Shown: positions 1 to 9,540 of the stretch, in pieces | Layout: every line of letters begins with the position of its first letter | Numbering within the stretch: position 1 is the first letter of the stretch | Assembly: GCA_000149265.1 (NCBI GenBank) | Contig: CH000061.1 | Span: forward strand, 218,532 to 282,531 | From: Ciona savignyi | Lineage: Eukaryota > Chordata > Ascidiacea > Phlebobranchia > Cionidae | Reading direction: 5' to 3' | Length of the DNA: 64,000 nucleotides | The notes under the pieces: model-generated | The model's database searches: none | What the model saw: the letters and a program-made list of their open reading frames with translations, nothing else | Told to the model about the DNA's origin: nothing | Made by a program: the position numbers and the translations under genes

Positions 1-525
1 TCAGACTGAACGTTGTTAAACCACAACAATACTTCTTTCGCACGGTTGGAATATGCACATTTTCCAGGTGTTTGGAAGAGATAAACCATCTATAACTTTA
101 ACGTTTGACGTTATGGGAAAGATAAGCGATCGGTGCTGCGCGCGTGGCTCCAATACACTGCATCCAATCCGCCCCCATGAGCGTTGTCAATGAAACACAC
201 GAATAATTCAATGCACTTACTTGTAAACGCTTCGCTGCGAATCAGATGTGCTTTACGTTAGGGATCTCATATTATAATCTCTCACTGACACAATAATATA
301 AGAAAACTTTGCCCCATTGGATTGGGCAATTTATTCAAATCGTTCCCAAAATATATATGTATGCACTTCCAATTTAAAATGATGATTTTAAAGCAATTTA
401 GAAATTCACAAAAAATGAAATGGAGTTAAATTTAATAAAAAGGTATAAATTTAAGGTTCAATCAGTTGGCTTTGGCGTGTATGTATCTATTTATTACTAA
501 AACATCCCCATCTTCTTAAATATAT
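1..525. other. Unique left flank, no gene seen
   Basis: AT-rich sequence with no open frame, splice-bounded exon or repeat that I recognise. It lies left of the point where block B begins to match block A, so it has no second copy in this window. Confidence 0.5.
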
Positions 526-973
526 TCATTTTGGGTTTTGGTTGACTTAATGACTTATTTTTATAGTGCCGCGTTTGTCATATCGATTTATCGATCTTTC
601 TTTGTTCGATATCCTGTTTATGATATTTGTGTTTAAGGTTTTGAGCCAGTTGTCTGCGAGGCTATGTCAGCAGTCATGCTTGATTATCAGTGTTGTAATG
701 TTTGAATGATCTTAAATTGTATCATTCACGTGATTTCTGTTTATTGGTGAATGATATAAATAACTGAATATGATTTTATAACTTTGGATTTCTATCGCAT
801 TTCTTACTCAACACACCTTCAAAACCTGGAATCTCGCAATAAGCGAGTTACATAATGTCATTTATTCAGAACTTCCAGTTTATTACATCGACTGTTGGGG
901 TAATTTTAAATTCAATATGTTTTGCCACATAACTTAAGGAAGTAATTCAAAATCAAGGAATGTCCTAGCTTGA

Positions 974-1171
974 ATGATACAATGTACATATAAACAATGG
1001 ATCAAGGAATGTTTTATTTCTATGTTTTTAGAAACAATGGTTTTGTTAATGACAGATGTTGCGTCTTTTACGCTTAAAGTGTGGTCCCACACCATTGTTT
1101 TAACGGCTAATCGTGCGAACTGTCTGTCGAGGTCCGCTTTAAACAATACGCCATTACAATTTGGCACTTAA
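974..1171. other. Short overlapping open frames on both strands
   Basis: A 65-codon plus frame and a 77-codon minus frame (934-1167) overlap here. The minus frame (FKADLDRQFARLAVKTMVWD) reads more like protein, but copy B has one extra C in the CCACACC run near 26817 that breaks it. No family recognised. It may be a decayed coding fragment or chance. Confidence 0.2.
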
Positions 1172-1194
1172 ATAAAATATGAGATAAATGTGAC

Positions 1195-1540
1195 TAAAAT
1201 AATACATAAACTGCGACAGACGTTACTTTTTCTAGTTGTAACCGATACTCAGTACTTAATACTGAATATGCAATAAAAATACGATACCTTGATGAAAGGT
1301 ACAACAAGAAAGTCTGTTCTAAATCTGTAGCAAATTCGCGAATTTTGTACCAGGCTCTGTTAAAAGAAACCTTTACTGTACATCAATATTTTTCCGGACC
1401 TATATGTATCGATTCATTGTTGAAACGTGGTTGAGCAGTGGGGAGAAACAATGTCGCGGCGTTCAGGCCACATCGCCCCTTGGATACCAGGTTTTAATAC
1501 CGCTCCTAGCACGATTTATCTAACGAAACCAGAAGTATAT
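1195..1540 (+). pseudogene. Broken copy of an unidentified coding stretch
   Basis: This is the counterpart of the 120-codon frame at 26917-27279. Small indels break it here (for example GCGACAGACG against GCGACACGACG, and TTGTTGAAACG against TTGTTGAAAACG). The encoded text, where readable, is the same. No domain is recognised. Since only one copy is open, either the indels are sequencing errors or the stretch is decaying. Confidence 0.35.
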
Positions 1541-1662
1541 TTGAATTAGTTAACATTTTTGTACTTTGTTATGTTGTTACGCATATAATCAGAAATAAAA
1601 AAAACCTTCTATGACGTTGTCGGATTTACGATGGTCATATCGTAGTACTGTTATCTAGGGAA

Positions 1663-1950
1663 TTGTCAGTCCAGATTAAGTGTCAAACAACAGGTGACAC
1701 AAATTTAATCAAGTTCGAAACGCCACTAATCTGTTCAGGTCGAACAACGGTAAAGGCCGCAGAAAACCATCAGTGCCAAATATTTTATCCAGATATACCC
1801 AGGTATTTTAAAATCTTAGATGATAGTGCACAACGCGAAATGATGGTGGACATAAAGAAAAGGGTGCAAACCTTAAACAAACATAACACAATATCAACAA
1901 CATTGAAACTAAACACATCACATCTGTGGGAAACCCACACGTATATATAA
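1663..1950 (+). CDS. Unidentified 95-codon open frame
   Basis: A plus-strand frame of 95 codons with ordinary protein composition (IFYPDIPRYFKILDDSAQRE, MMVDIKKRVQTLNKH). No family recognised. In copy B the run GGCCGCAGAAAACC reads GGCGCGAAAACC, a net loss of two bases that breaks the frame near 27488. It lies about 120 bases downstream of the frame at 1195-1540 in the same orientation, so both may come from one gene. The minus strand across this interval also has a 71-codon frame, which is conserved in B but reads less like protein. Confidence 0.3.
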   Translation: MSVQIKCQTTGDTNLIKFETPLICSGRTTVKAAENHQCQIFYPDIPRYFKILDDSAQREMMVDIKKRVQTLNKHNTISTTLKLNTSHLWETHTYI

Positions 1951-2065
1951 TTTGTCTTACTGTACATTTTAACAATTAGCGCGCCATGCCATGTGTTCAT
2001 ATTTTGTGCATGGGGAATTGCGATTAGTTTTCTGTTTTGGCAGGTGAGTCGATGAATTATTTCCC

Positions 2066-2355
2066 CCGAGTTTTCTGTTTAACCCCGTCCACGCCTCGTG
2101 TACAAACATGTATTTCCTGTTATGTGTTTTGTATAAACTGTCTATAATTTTTATAATATCAGAGAGAACTATCGGTGTAGCCTCTAAGCTGCTCTCTCAA
2201 TCTTTGACCTTACTTACCTAAGCTAGCCTTATGTACAGTGCTATAACTGGATGCACCTTGCGTAAATACGTAATAAATACTTAACCTCTGTTCACTTCTT
2301 GTCTTACCCTGGTTATCACCCGTCTAAAGTAAAGAGCGCTGCTACACATCAACCA
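2066..2355. repeat. Diverged ~290-bp direct repeat, unit 1
   Basis: Together with 2423-2675 this forms two diverged direct copies. Both run from GTTTAACCCCGTCCACGCC-like sequence through GTACAAACATGT, CTTACTTACCTAAGCTA and TACAGTGCTATAACTG to TTGTCTTACCCTG. A GTAAGT-like splice donor lies on the minus strand in both, but no open exon is attached. The copy-B counterparts are near 27800-28090 and 28155-28410. Confidence 0.65.
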
Positions 2356-2422
2356 ATCCATTACATAGATGATCCTAAACATTAAATGTATAATTTTTTA
2401 TGTATAATAAAAATTTTTCCGC

Positions 2423-2675
2423 TAGGTCTGTTTAACGCCCGCCAAGCCTTGTGTACAAACATGTGTTTCCTGTTTTGTGTGTTATATAAATTGTGTATAA
2501 TTCCATAATATCAGAGATTACTTGGTGGGCCTCGGTTGGCTAAGCCGTTCTCTCAACCTTTTACCCTACTTACCTAAGCTATGCCCCATTTGTGTACAGC
2601 GCTATGACTGCGTGTTCACCCAATAAAATACTTAACCTATGTTCACCCCTTGTCTTACCCTGCTCAAAGCACTGC
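2423..2675. repeat. Diverged ~290-bp direct repeat, unit 2
   Basis: Second unit of the pair described at 2066-2355, about three-quarters similar by eye. It lies just downstream of the NLR LRR exon on the minus strand, where further LRR exons might be expected. None was found. Confidence 0.65.
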
Positions 2676-2794
2676 TACAAAAGGTTATGCTATGTTAATA
2701 ATCGTATAGGGACAGCATTACATAACACGCAATATATTCTACACGGCTAGTGTTCGATTGGAACAAAGTTGTGTTTAAAGTAACAACTGGTTAC

Positions 2795-2954
2795 CTTGTT
2801 TGAACGTTCATTAATAGCTGGGGCTAGCTCCTTCAAAGCGGCACCCACGTGATTGCAACGGCTCAGTTCAAGTCGATCAATGTCGTTCATACGTTGGACC
2901 AAATATTCAGTAAGGTTGGTCATGTCCACCTCTTCCAATGGTTAACTGCTTAAT
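2795..2954 (-). pseudogene. NLR LRR exon, copy A (frameshifted)
   Basis: Minus-strand exon bounded by a TTTGTTTAG acceptor and an AAG|gtaacc donor. It encodes a leucine-rich-repeat-like segment (LTEYLVQRMNDIDRLEL, CNHVGAALKELAPAIN). It is 160 bases long, one more than the 159-base partner in copy B. The extra base sits near the acceptor (TTAACCATTGG against TTATCATTGG), so a phase-0 reading from the acceptor is out of frame. It follows the NACHT exon at 3190-4938 across a short intron. The two copies of this exon differ at about 25 positions, far more than the sequence around them. Confidence 0.7.
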
Positions 2955-3189
2955 CTAAACAAAATTAATAATATTGAACATCATTCATTAATAAGAGTGT
3001 GCCAGATATATAAAATGTAATTTAATACATTTGATGCATTAACAAGCAGTGGGGGCAATACTCAACTGAGCCCCGTGTGGTAAACTAACAAAGTGTGGTT
3101 ATTTCCAAAGTGAAAGTTATTTTTTTCGACTTTTTATTTTAAAATCTAATTTCCACAAAATATTTTTGTTTTAATTTTTTTTAACTAAC

Positions 3190-4938
3190 CTTGAGATTGG
3201 TTGAATGTTGTAAACCACGAAAAAAGATTGGAGCTTCAGTTGTTTTAAATGCCTCCACACTCAAGTTGTGAAATGCTGAACACGACTTCAAGGCAAACGC
3301 AACGTCTTGGACTTTAGCAGGATTATTTGGAAGATGTAATATCACGTCACTTGGAAGGCGCATATCGAATGTGGTCGATATTTCCTTGTCATTAGATTCA
3401 TTTACCCAGCCAGATACTTTAATGAGTGTGTTATTGTCCCGTAAATCCTGACATGAAACTATTTCAAAAAGCATCTGTTTCTTCTTCTCAAAATATCTGA
3501 TCCGTGAAGCTGGGAAGATGTCTTTCATCTCCTTGTAAGCAGAGGAGTTACAGAGCCCAAACATGAATCCACCGACAAGCATCTCAGGTGGAATTCTTTA
3601 AACATTGAACGTTTTTTAGCAAGTAATTCATATGGCATAAACAGCATCACATAAATCGCACAAAAGAATTCCTGTAAGGTAAGATGAGCGAAGTAACTGC
3701 GCTTCTTACCATCCAAGATTTTCATTTTTATGCGTGATGATTGTTCAACATACGTATGCAGAAAGTTTGCGACAACTGGATCCGGGAGATCCACTTCCTC
3801 AAAGTCGTTTTTGTCAAAAACAACCTTCTTTTTTTCAAATCCATTGAATGCCAGTTTAGTAAGTTTAATTAACTCCAATCTTAGCTCTGCTTCGTTCATA
3901 TTTTTCAGATGTCCAGAAGAAATGTACTTGGTAAGTGTTGAGATTAACACTTGCGTCATTGAATTTATGTCACCAACTCCAGAGAGAAGGCTGTCAATAA
4001 TATAAATGCAATTTACTGGTACATAGCACATAGCAGATAGGTTTGCCTTTTGCTCCAGTAACTCCTTAATCCCAGGATACTTTTCCTCACCACAGATCTG
4101 TTCAATCAGATCTTCTTGTGCAGCTTTATCTAGACCAAGTACTTCAAGAACTATAGTTGGACGATAATCCTGGTGTATCTGATAAAATTGACCTGGTCTA
4201 GAAGTGACTAATTTAACAGTATTTGGTAGCAGAGTAGCATTAAACAAGTTTTTAATGATGTCTACTGGTTTCTCTTTTGCGTCCAATTGACAGCAATGAG
4301 TTGTGGTGGAGAAAGGGACACCAGCTTCATCCAGACCATCTATAACAATGACAACATTGAGGATTGTTCTGCAACTCTTGGGTTATGGCTTTGTATTCTT
4401 TATCCGAGTAGGTCTGCCCTGGCAAGCTGTTTTCAATAAGAAACTGGCTAACCGAGACTTTTTTTTCAAAATTCACATTTCTTATTAAGATGTAAAACAA
4501 ATATTGCGGTGTCAGAAAGAACTAATTTGTTCAGGATAGACTGAGTCACCATCTGTGTCAACGTTGTTTTACCGATTCCGGGTAATCCCGTAAGACCAAC
4601 AATGTTACCATGTTTCTTGATATATGCATTCTTAGAATTTTCATCTTTGTACTTGCGTTCAGCTTCATCAGTTGCAATATCCTTTGCTGTATCGAATATT
4701 TGGTTAATTGATATTCTTTGGTCATCTGTTCCATAGACCGTTTGCACGTGCTTTCGTTCCATACACATTCTCCATTCCAACGAAGATGCTTCAGTCTCCC
4801 AATCTTTATCAGCATGTTGTTTTACTTTGCAGATTTGAAGATTGACTCTCTTTATGGTACGTTCTATATCAATTGGTAGCACGAATTGCTCGCTTACTTC
4901 CTTTGCATTATCGTTTAATTTCTCTTGCAATTCTTTAG
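3190..4938 (-). pseudogene. NACHT-domain NLR exon, copy A (frame-broken)
   Basis: Large minus-strand exon of an intracellular NLR-type receptor. The acceptor TTTACAG lies at 4939-4945 (phase 1) and the donor AAG|gttagt at 3190. In order it encodes a charged helical linker, Walker A GLPGIGKT (4588-4565), a Walker B region reading DGLDEAG (near 4335), an STSRPGQ-like sensor segment near 4200, winged-helix sequence, and the HLTLQEFFCAIYV motif typical of NACHT proteins. Three frame breaks are visible: an in-frame TGA at the A8 run near 4460, a one-base difference near 4355 relative to copy B, and a shift near 3590. No upstream death-fold exon was found, and only one LRR exon follows. NLRs of this kind sense microbial or damage signals in the cytoplasm. 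Here the gene looks truncated or dead. Confidence 0.8.
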
Positions 4939-4999
4939 CTGTAAATAAGATTGTTATCAGAAAAACTGTCATTATTTAATATTTCATTTTATTATTTTG

Positions 5000-5440
5000 A
5001 TGTATATCTGTAAACATTTTTGCTCATTTATTTGTACCATAATATTCCATAGTATTAAAGTTTTTATTCGACTAGAGGTCAATTCTATGTCTAATACGTT
5101 TTATAATAAAAAAATACCAAATTACAAAAAAAATCATGAATGAATAACAAGTGGTTCATCTAGTTTTTCCGGACTCATCTGTTTCTGCTTATTTAAGGAA
5201 TATTATATCTTGTATATGATATACCAAATGTTGTTAGGTAGGTTAGAGTTAAATAATATTTCTGCACGAAAGTGTTTAAACAGTCAAAAGTGTTGTTTTT
5301 AATCAAATTAGGGAGGTTTTACTCTGTTTGTTTTGTTTAGTGGGTGGTTATTTGGTCAGCACTGTGCACCGTGGTGATGCTGGGCCAAGAAATGATTTTA
5401 TCGTTGGCGTTTAGGGATCGTTTGCAAAAAAATCTTCTTT
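5000..5440. other. AT-rich spacer upstream of NLR
   Basis: No exon, repeat or promoter element is convincing here, although this is where an N-terminal death-fold exon of the NLR would be expected. The B counterpart (30740-31160) is equally featureless. Confidence 0.45.
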
Positions 5441-5444
5441 GTTT

Positions 5445-5950
5445 TGAACTCTGTATTGGTAGTTGCCGGCTTTAAAGCTTTTCGTGTTTCCCAAATGGAG
5501 CTAGCTTCATTACTGTCCAACAAGTCATACAGATCTACATCATTTATCATAAAAAGCTAAAGGGTAAGCGCAGACTTAGTGGACAGATGTCACTAAGTTG
5601 ACACAGCACATCGCTATCGCGACACCGTCTTTGGGTGCCGCAAAGGTTGTAGTTGACACTGCAGAGCCCTTGTATTCTCGCTTTGTCTAATTTGCCTTCA
5701 GTTCATGAGTCAACATCTAGGGTCATCATCGGCGAGTGGTTTGTGTTTTTTAGGTTTCATGTTATTTGTTGGGATTTTAGCCTCTGCTACGGCCTGATTT
5801 ACGTTAGGCAACATGGCTGGGTAAATCTCATACAGGTTCAGCTCTACATACACAATTCTACTACTAACATATCCGAACCTACGAAGGCATTGTTCCTGAG
5901 GTCCTTAGAAACTGAAACAGCCCTTACAACGATGGAAAACACGAGGTTAA
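5445..5950 (-). mobile_element. R1 family transposon remnant (minus), copy A
   Basis: On the minus strand two protein-like stretches are readable: ELNLYEIYPAMLPNVNQAVA (near 5830) and VDLYDLLDSNEASSIWETRK with following residues ALKPA (near 5540-5440). The second matches the ASSIRRKREALKPA stretch of the plus-strand fragment at 35094-35500, and the DNA between them aligns too. That copy lies upstream of a reverse-transcriptase relic at 35741-35808, so I call this a dispersed, probably non-LTR retrotransposon family (named R1 here). Frameshifts and stops are frequent. Confidence 0.5.
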
Positions 5951-6640
5951 ACATAATTGTATTGCTTATATCTGGGGCACTGATATTATTTGGTCAACAT
6001 ACAACATAGTTGGTATAAAGATTGTTGCCATAAATAAAGAAGTTCTTTAAGGTCTACATGACAAAGTTGACTTACGTTTCAATACACCACATGTAGTTAC
6101 AGTCAATCTCGGTTTTACATTTAAAAGAACTAACAATATTTTGGGTGCTGATACACAAGTTTCCAACAAACCACCAAGGCTGTCAAAGTAATCATATGCA
6201 TCATGGTAAGCCGATGGCATTATTATTTATAAGTAGCTTTTTGTTGAGGTTTATAAATAAAACTCATGTAATCTGTTTTACATGTAAAGGAACTCAAAAC
6301 ATTGCGCTTGGTGTTAAACAAGTTCCCAAATAACAACTAAGGCTGTCAAAGTACTCAAATGGAATTTCGCCACCTTGCACTTTACCGCTTATAAATACTC
6401 GCGTTAGGTAACCAGGAGCAAGGTACAGGGTAAGGTGTGATGTATAAAACTTATTGATTGCACCCTGTTGCTAGATGATGTTCCTACAAATCTTCCACTG
6501 ATATTCCATAGAAATTGCTCGGATACATCTAAATACTATAATTGTTATGAACAAAGCAGACTTAAGAGAACATCAAGAAATTCATCAACGTTGTAAATTG
6601 TTCACATGACAAATGTCGGGGTAACTGCATTGATGTGTTT

Positions 6641-6976
6641 CTAAAGGGGTAGTATCTTTTCTACGAAAATTTTGTAGGGAACCTTTTTTTTAGTACCTTC
6701 ATGAACATATGTTAGGATTCGTTCCGGTAATTCTTGGTGCGGTAATACACTTATATCAAGAGGATCGTCATTTATTGAAACCAGAAAAGCTTGCATATTT
6801 ATCCGAGCCTCTCTGGAGCATAATAATATGCTGAACTGCTGCTTGTGCAATGTCCTTTAGTAGTTTGAACTGATTTGTTTAAATCACCCGATATATTTTG
6901 AATGTTATTAGAAAGGAGCGTACAAGAGTCAACATGATATTGTATGTTAGCGGGTGAAGTAGAGTCAACATGGACA
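6641..6976 (-). pseudogene. Third exon of unidentified minus-strand gene, copy A
   Basis: A phase-matched acceptor (ACAAG|TGTCC) near 6976 can join the exon ending at 7277 with one codon split 2+1. The frame then reads VDSTSPANIQYHVDSC and on to DLNKSVQTTK, shifts by one base at AAAGGACATT (near 6858), continues as DIAQAAVQHIIMLQRGSDKY, shifts again near 6790, and continues as DISVLPHQELPERILTYVHE to a stop at 6641. All three segments look like protein in one consistent direction, which suggests a coding exon broken by two small indels. Copy B shares both breaks. No family recognised. Confidence 0.4.
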
Positions 6977-7185
6977 CTTGTGCTAAATCCTTCAGCGTTG
7001 CCGCCGTGCTATCCTTGTTTGCTTTTATTTCAGTACATGGTATTTTTGTTAATTATGAGGCAACTCTTGATTTAGCATGGCAATGCAAATTTGGAGCAAA
7101 CTTAGCTTTGCTTGATTTACGATTTGAGTTCGAGGCATTAGATTTAATAAATTTAAAAAAAAAAAAATTTGTCATATTTTTTTGA
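6970..7185 (+). pseudogene. Possible truncated C-type-lectin-like ORF, copy A
   Basis: A plus-strand ORF of 71 codons. It opens with a signal-peptide-like segment (SVAAVLSLFAFISVHG, hydrophobic core at residues 9-22) and continues YEATLDLAWQCKFGANLALL then FEFEALDLIN. This resembles the first half of a C-type-lectin-like domain: the helix with its Cys, then G-A-N-L-A and an acidic EFE segment. The second half, with the sugar-binding and remaining Cys positions, is missing, and the frame ends in an A-rich run. It would be a secreted or membrane lectin fragment if real. It overlaps the minus-strand exon at 6641-6976, so at most one is likely to be functional. Confidence 0.45.
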
Positions 7186-7276
7186 GTTTTGTCATGCGAC
7201 ATCGTGTCAAACATGTATAATTAACTAAGTAAGGTGATTTATGATACACAACTACATACATTATTTTTAATAATAC

Positions 7277-7476
7277 TTGCCAAGTAGCTGAATGTTTACA
7301 CTTGGGGTGTGTGTTTGTTGAGGCTGTTGTGGGTCTGGTAGTCTTTGTAGGAGTTCCCTTTGGTTTTGTTGAAGTTGTTTTTGCGCACGTAAAATTTGAT
7401 GTTGGTTTTCTACCATTTCTGTTACAGGCAGGTTATGGTAGTGATTGTCTCCTCCCAGCATTTCAATGGAAGGCCC
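7277..7476 (-). CDS. Glutamine-rich exon, copy A
   Basis: A 200-base minus-strand exon with acceptor TTATACAG and donor CAA|gtatta. It encodes GPSIEMLGGDNHYHNLPVTE followed by a Gln/Leu-rich helix (QKQLQQNQRELLQRLPDPQQ). It starts in phase 0, matching the phase-0 end of the exon at 8068-8173, and ends in phase 2, matching the exon at 6976. Copy B (33003-33202) encodes the same protein. The Q-rich helix could form a coiled coil, as in many transcription or scaffold proteins. The family is not identified. Confidence 0.5.
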
Positions 7477-8067
7477 CTGTATAATAACAGAATTGTATTA
7501 AATTTTATCATATGATATATATAAACTTTATATTAAAAAATGCTTCATTATTAAACACCACTAGAAATTAAGAAAATAGGTGGGGTGTTTTACAAAAAGT
7601 AGATTTGAAAGTATCATAAATCGTATTGATTGCAAAATAGATTTACAAACCACTGGGCTCATGGATCATCGCAATCACTGTTTGTAAAATGTGTTCGATA
7701 ATACATACTTTATTCCATGGTACAATTTAACAATTAACTCAAAAAACGCCTCTAATAAAATGAATTAAAATATGTATATTTTTGTTTATTTAAAATTGAG
7801 GATGTAGCGTATACAAATCTTCGTTTCCAGAAAACCGATATACATTCAATACAAGAACTAAATATAAATGTGCATGGGTCTGCCGAAACGTTGCGACCAA
7901 ATAATTTTTAATCCACTAATTAGAGAAATTATTTTAGTTGCTAGGAAATTTTTGATAAAAAGTTTCGAGCAAAAAAAAACGTTATTTAGTCTCAGATTTT
8001 TAGGAATGTTGAAAATGTGTAGCTTAGTAACAGCCCAAGATAAATCCCCACATAAAAATATTATAAC

Positions 8068-8173
8068 CCAGTTTTGGTTTCTTTTTTGACGCCAATTTTG
8101 CATACGAGCTGCTAACTCGGCCTGGATAGGATTTTGTACTCGATATTTCATATTAAGTGGTAGTTGTACCAAA
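8068..8173 (-). CDS. First recognised exon of unidentified minus-strand gene, copy A
   Basis: A 106-base minus-strand exon with acceptor TCTAGTATAG (phase 1) and donor TGG|gttata (phase 0). It encodes VQLPLNMKYRVQNPIQAELA followed by ARMQNWRQKRNQNW, a basic amphipathic stretch. Phase agrees with the next exon at 7476. Copy B is 33792-33897. No upstream exon could be placed with confidence. A transposon-derived gene remains possible because neighbouring sequence is dense in transposon fragments. Confidence 0.4.
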
Positions 8174-8556
8174 CTATACTAGAAAACAACAATGGACTTT
8201 AAGTAACCCTTAAAATTACCTCAGAAAATCGCCTCAAATTAAAGCAACCTTCCACTGCAACTATCAATCTCAATATTGATTAAAGAATTGTTAATGCAAG
8301 TTGCTAATTTTAAGGTGTTAGTTAGAAATGTTTTGGATGCAATGACAAATTATGAGTAAATCGGGAAAATGAGACAGACTAAGGTATGTAACAAAACATT
8401 TGTAGCTGTTAAAATACCATTACATAAGTATATGTAATACAATGTTACCACGCATATAAACCAGTTAAACACTTGAGGATAACGCAAATCGACAGTAAAT
8501 TTTAATTCGAACGAAAAATATTTTGAATTCCTCAACTCCCCAAACTCTACTTTAAT

Positions 8557-8900
8557 TGTGACAGGCAAGGCACGTGCCCTCGACATCTACCATAAAAAGT
8601 AATGAAATTTCGATAAAACTTTGGCCATTTGTTAGACAACATCGTCTATATATGCAAAAATTTTGGGGTATATATCTAGGGCAATTTCCCCTTGGACGTT
8701 AAAAACCAAAACATTTTTATTTTTAAATTTAGCATTTCAGAAAATAGCACTTAAAAGGCTGCTGCAATTTTGAAAAAAATGGGAAGAAAACTTCCCTTAT
8801 TTTTGATCACAGAATCACTGATGTTAAGTGTCAACGGAAGCATATTTTTGGAAATCAGCAACAATTGGTGACGACCAGCTTTTTTCCACCTATAGAGTGC
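8557..8900. repeat. Single unit of the 335-bp dispersed repeat, copy A
   Basis: It carries the same ordered landmarks as the tandem array at 17003-18290: GTGACAGGCA, CCGACATCTACC-like, ATTTGTTAGACAACAT, AGGGCAATTTCCCC, GTTAAAAACCAAAA, CTTAAAAGGCTGCTGCAATTT. It shows the family exists outside the array. The B counterpart is 34306-34650. Confidence 0.7.
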
Positions 8901-8994
8901 CACTTTTATCGTGATTCGAGTTTCTAATGAAGCTAACAAATAATGCCAAAAGGGTTGGAATTTTACTCCACATGGCAACGTCGCCCATGAATGT

Positions 8995-9165
8995 AATATC
9001 GAATTGGTTTACCGTCAAACTACTCCTCCTCCTCACCGAAGTTGGTCGAAGCATCGAACTCAAACCCTGACAAAGCGAGCACATAATGCTCTGTGGCATC
9101 AAACACAAGGCATGTGGCTCTCTTAGCTCCTTGCAGCAATAGCGATGAGGTTGTAGCATCTCGTA
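8995..9165 (+). mobile_element. R1 family fragment, copy A
   Basis: The plus frame reads SSSPKLVEASNSNPDKAST, then a stop, then residues ending CSNSDEVVAS. The same pattern occurs at 35110-35195 (SSFSPRLVEESNANLAHCSD then SDVVSAA). It is an isolated, decayed piece of the R1 family. The B counterpart is near 34740-34905. Confidence 0.45.
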
Positions 9166-9540
9166 TACAATCTATATTTGTTTTAATTTATTTATGTCTA
9201 AAATATTGTGTGTTTTGAACGTCGTTCTTTTACGTTTGAGGTTTCTCTCATGTGTTTTATTACTTTTCACGCGTTTATCACTTTGTACTGGCCTTTGTAT
9301 TTCCCTTTTTCCACAGTTATTAAAACGTACAGATTTGAAACATCTCGCACGTAAACTTTTCGCACTTCGTAAAATGCCGTAGATATAGTAAAAATTTGAA
9401 CAGTAATAGCCTACAATAACGTACTAAGTAACTTTCTTTGCGAAACTAACTGTATATTAAATGAGACGTAGAATACAACTAAACTTAATAAAGAGTTTGA
9501 GATTAAGACTTTACAAATCGTGGCTACTATAATAATTATT

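Larger units (their letters stand above)
526..9333. repeat. Left duplicated block, copy A (partner 26251-35075)
   Basis: The sequence from the TTTTGGGTTTTGG stretch near 526 is repeated in the same order and orientation from 26251. Differences are scattered single bases and 1-2 base indels, with a few denser patches (2795-2954, 3570-3600, 4265-4440, 8440-8530). Similarity stops near 9333/35075, inside a cluster of related transposon fragments. The partner begins directly at the first assembly gap. This looks like allelic sequence placed in tandem or a very recent segmental duplication. Confidence 0.9.

Noticed and set aside
5653-6009. Plus-strand 118-codon ORF with hydrophobic stretches
   Set aside because: The minus strand reads as R1 transposon protein. 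In copy B the plus frame ends differently after small indels.
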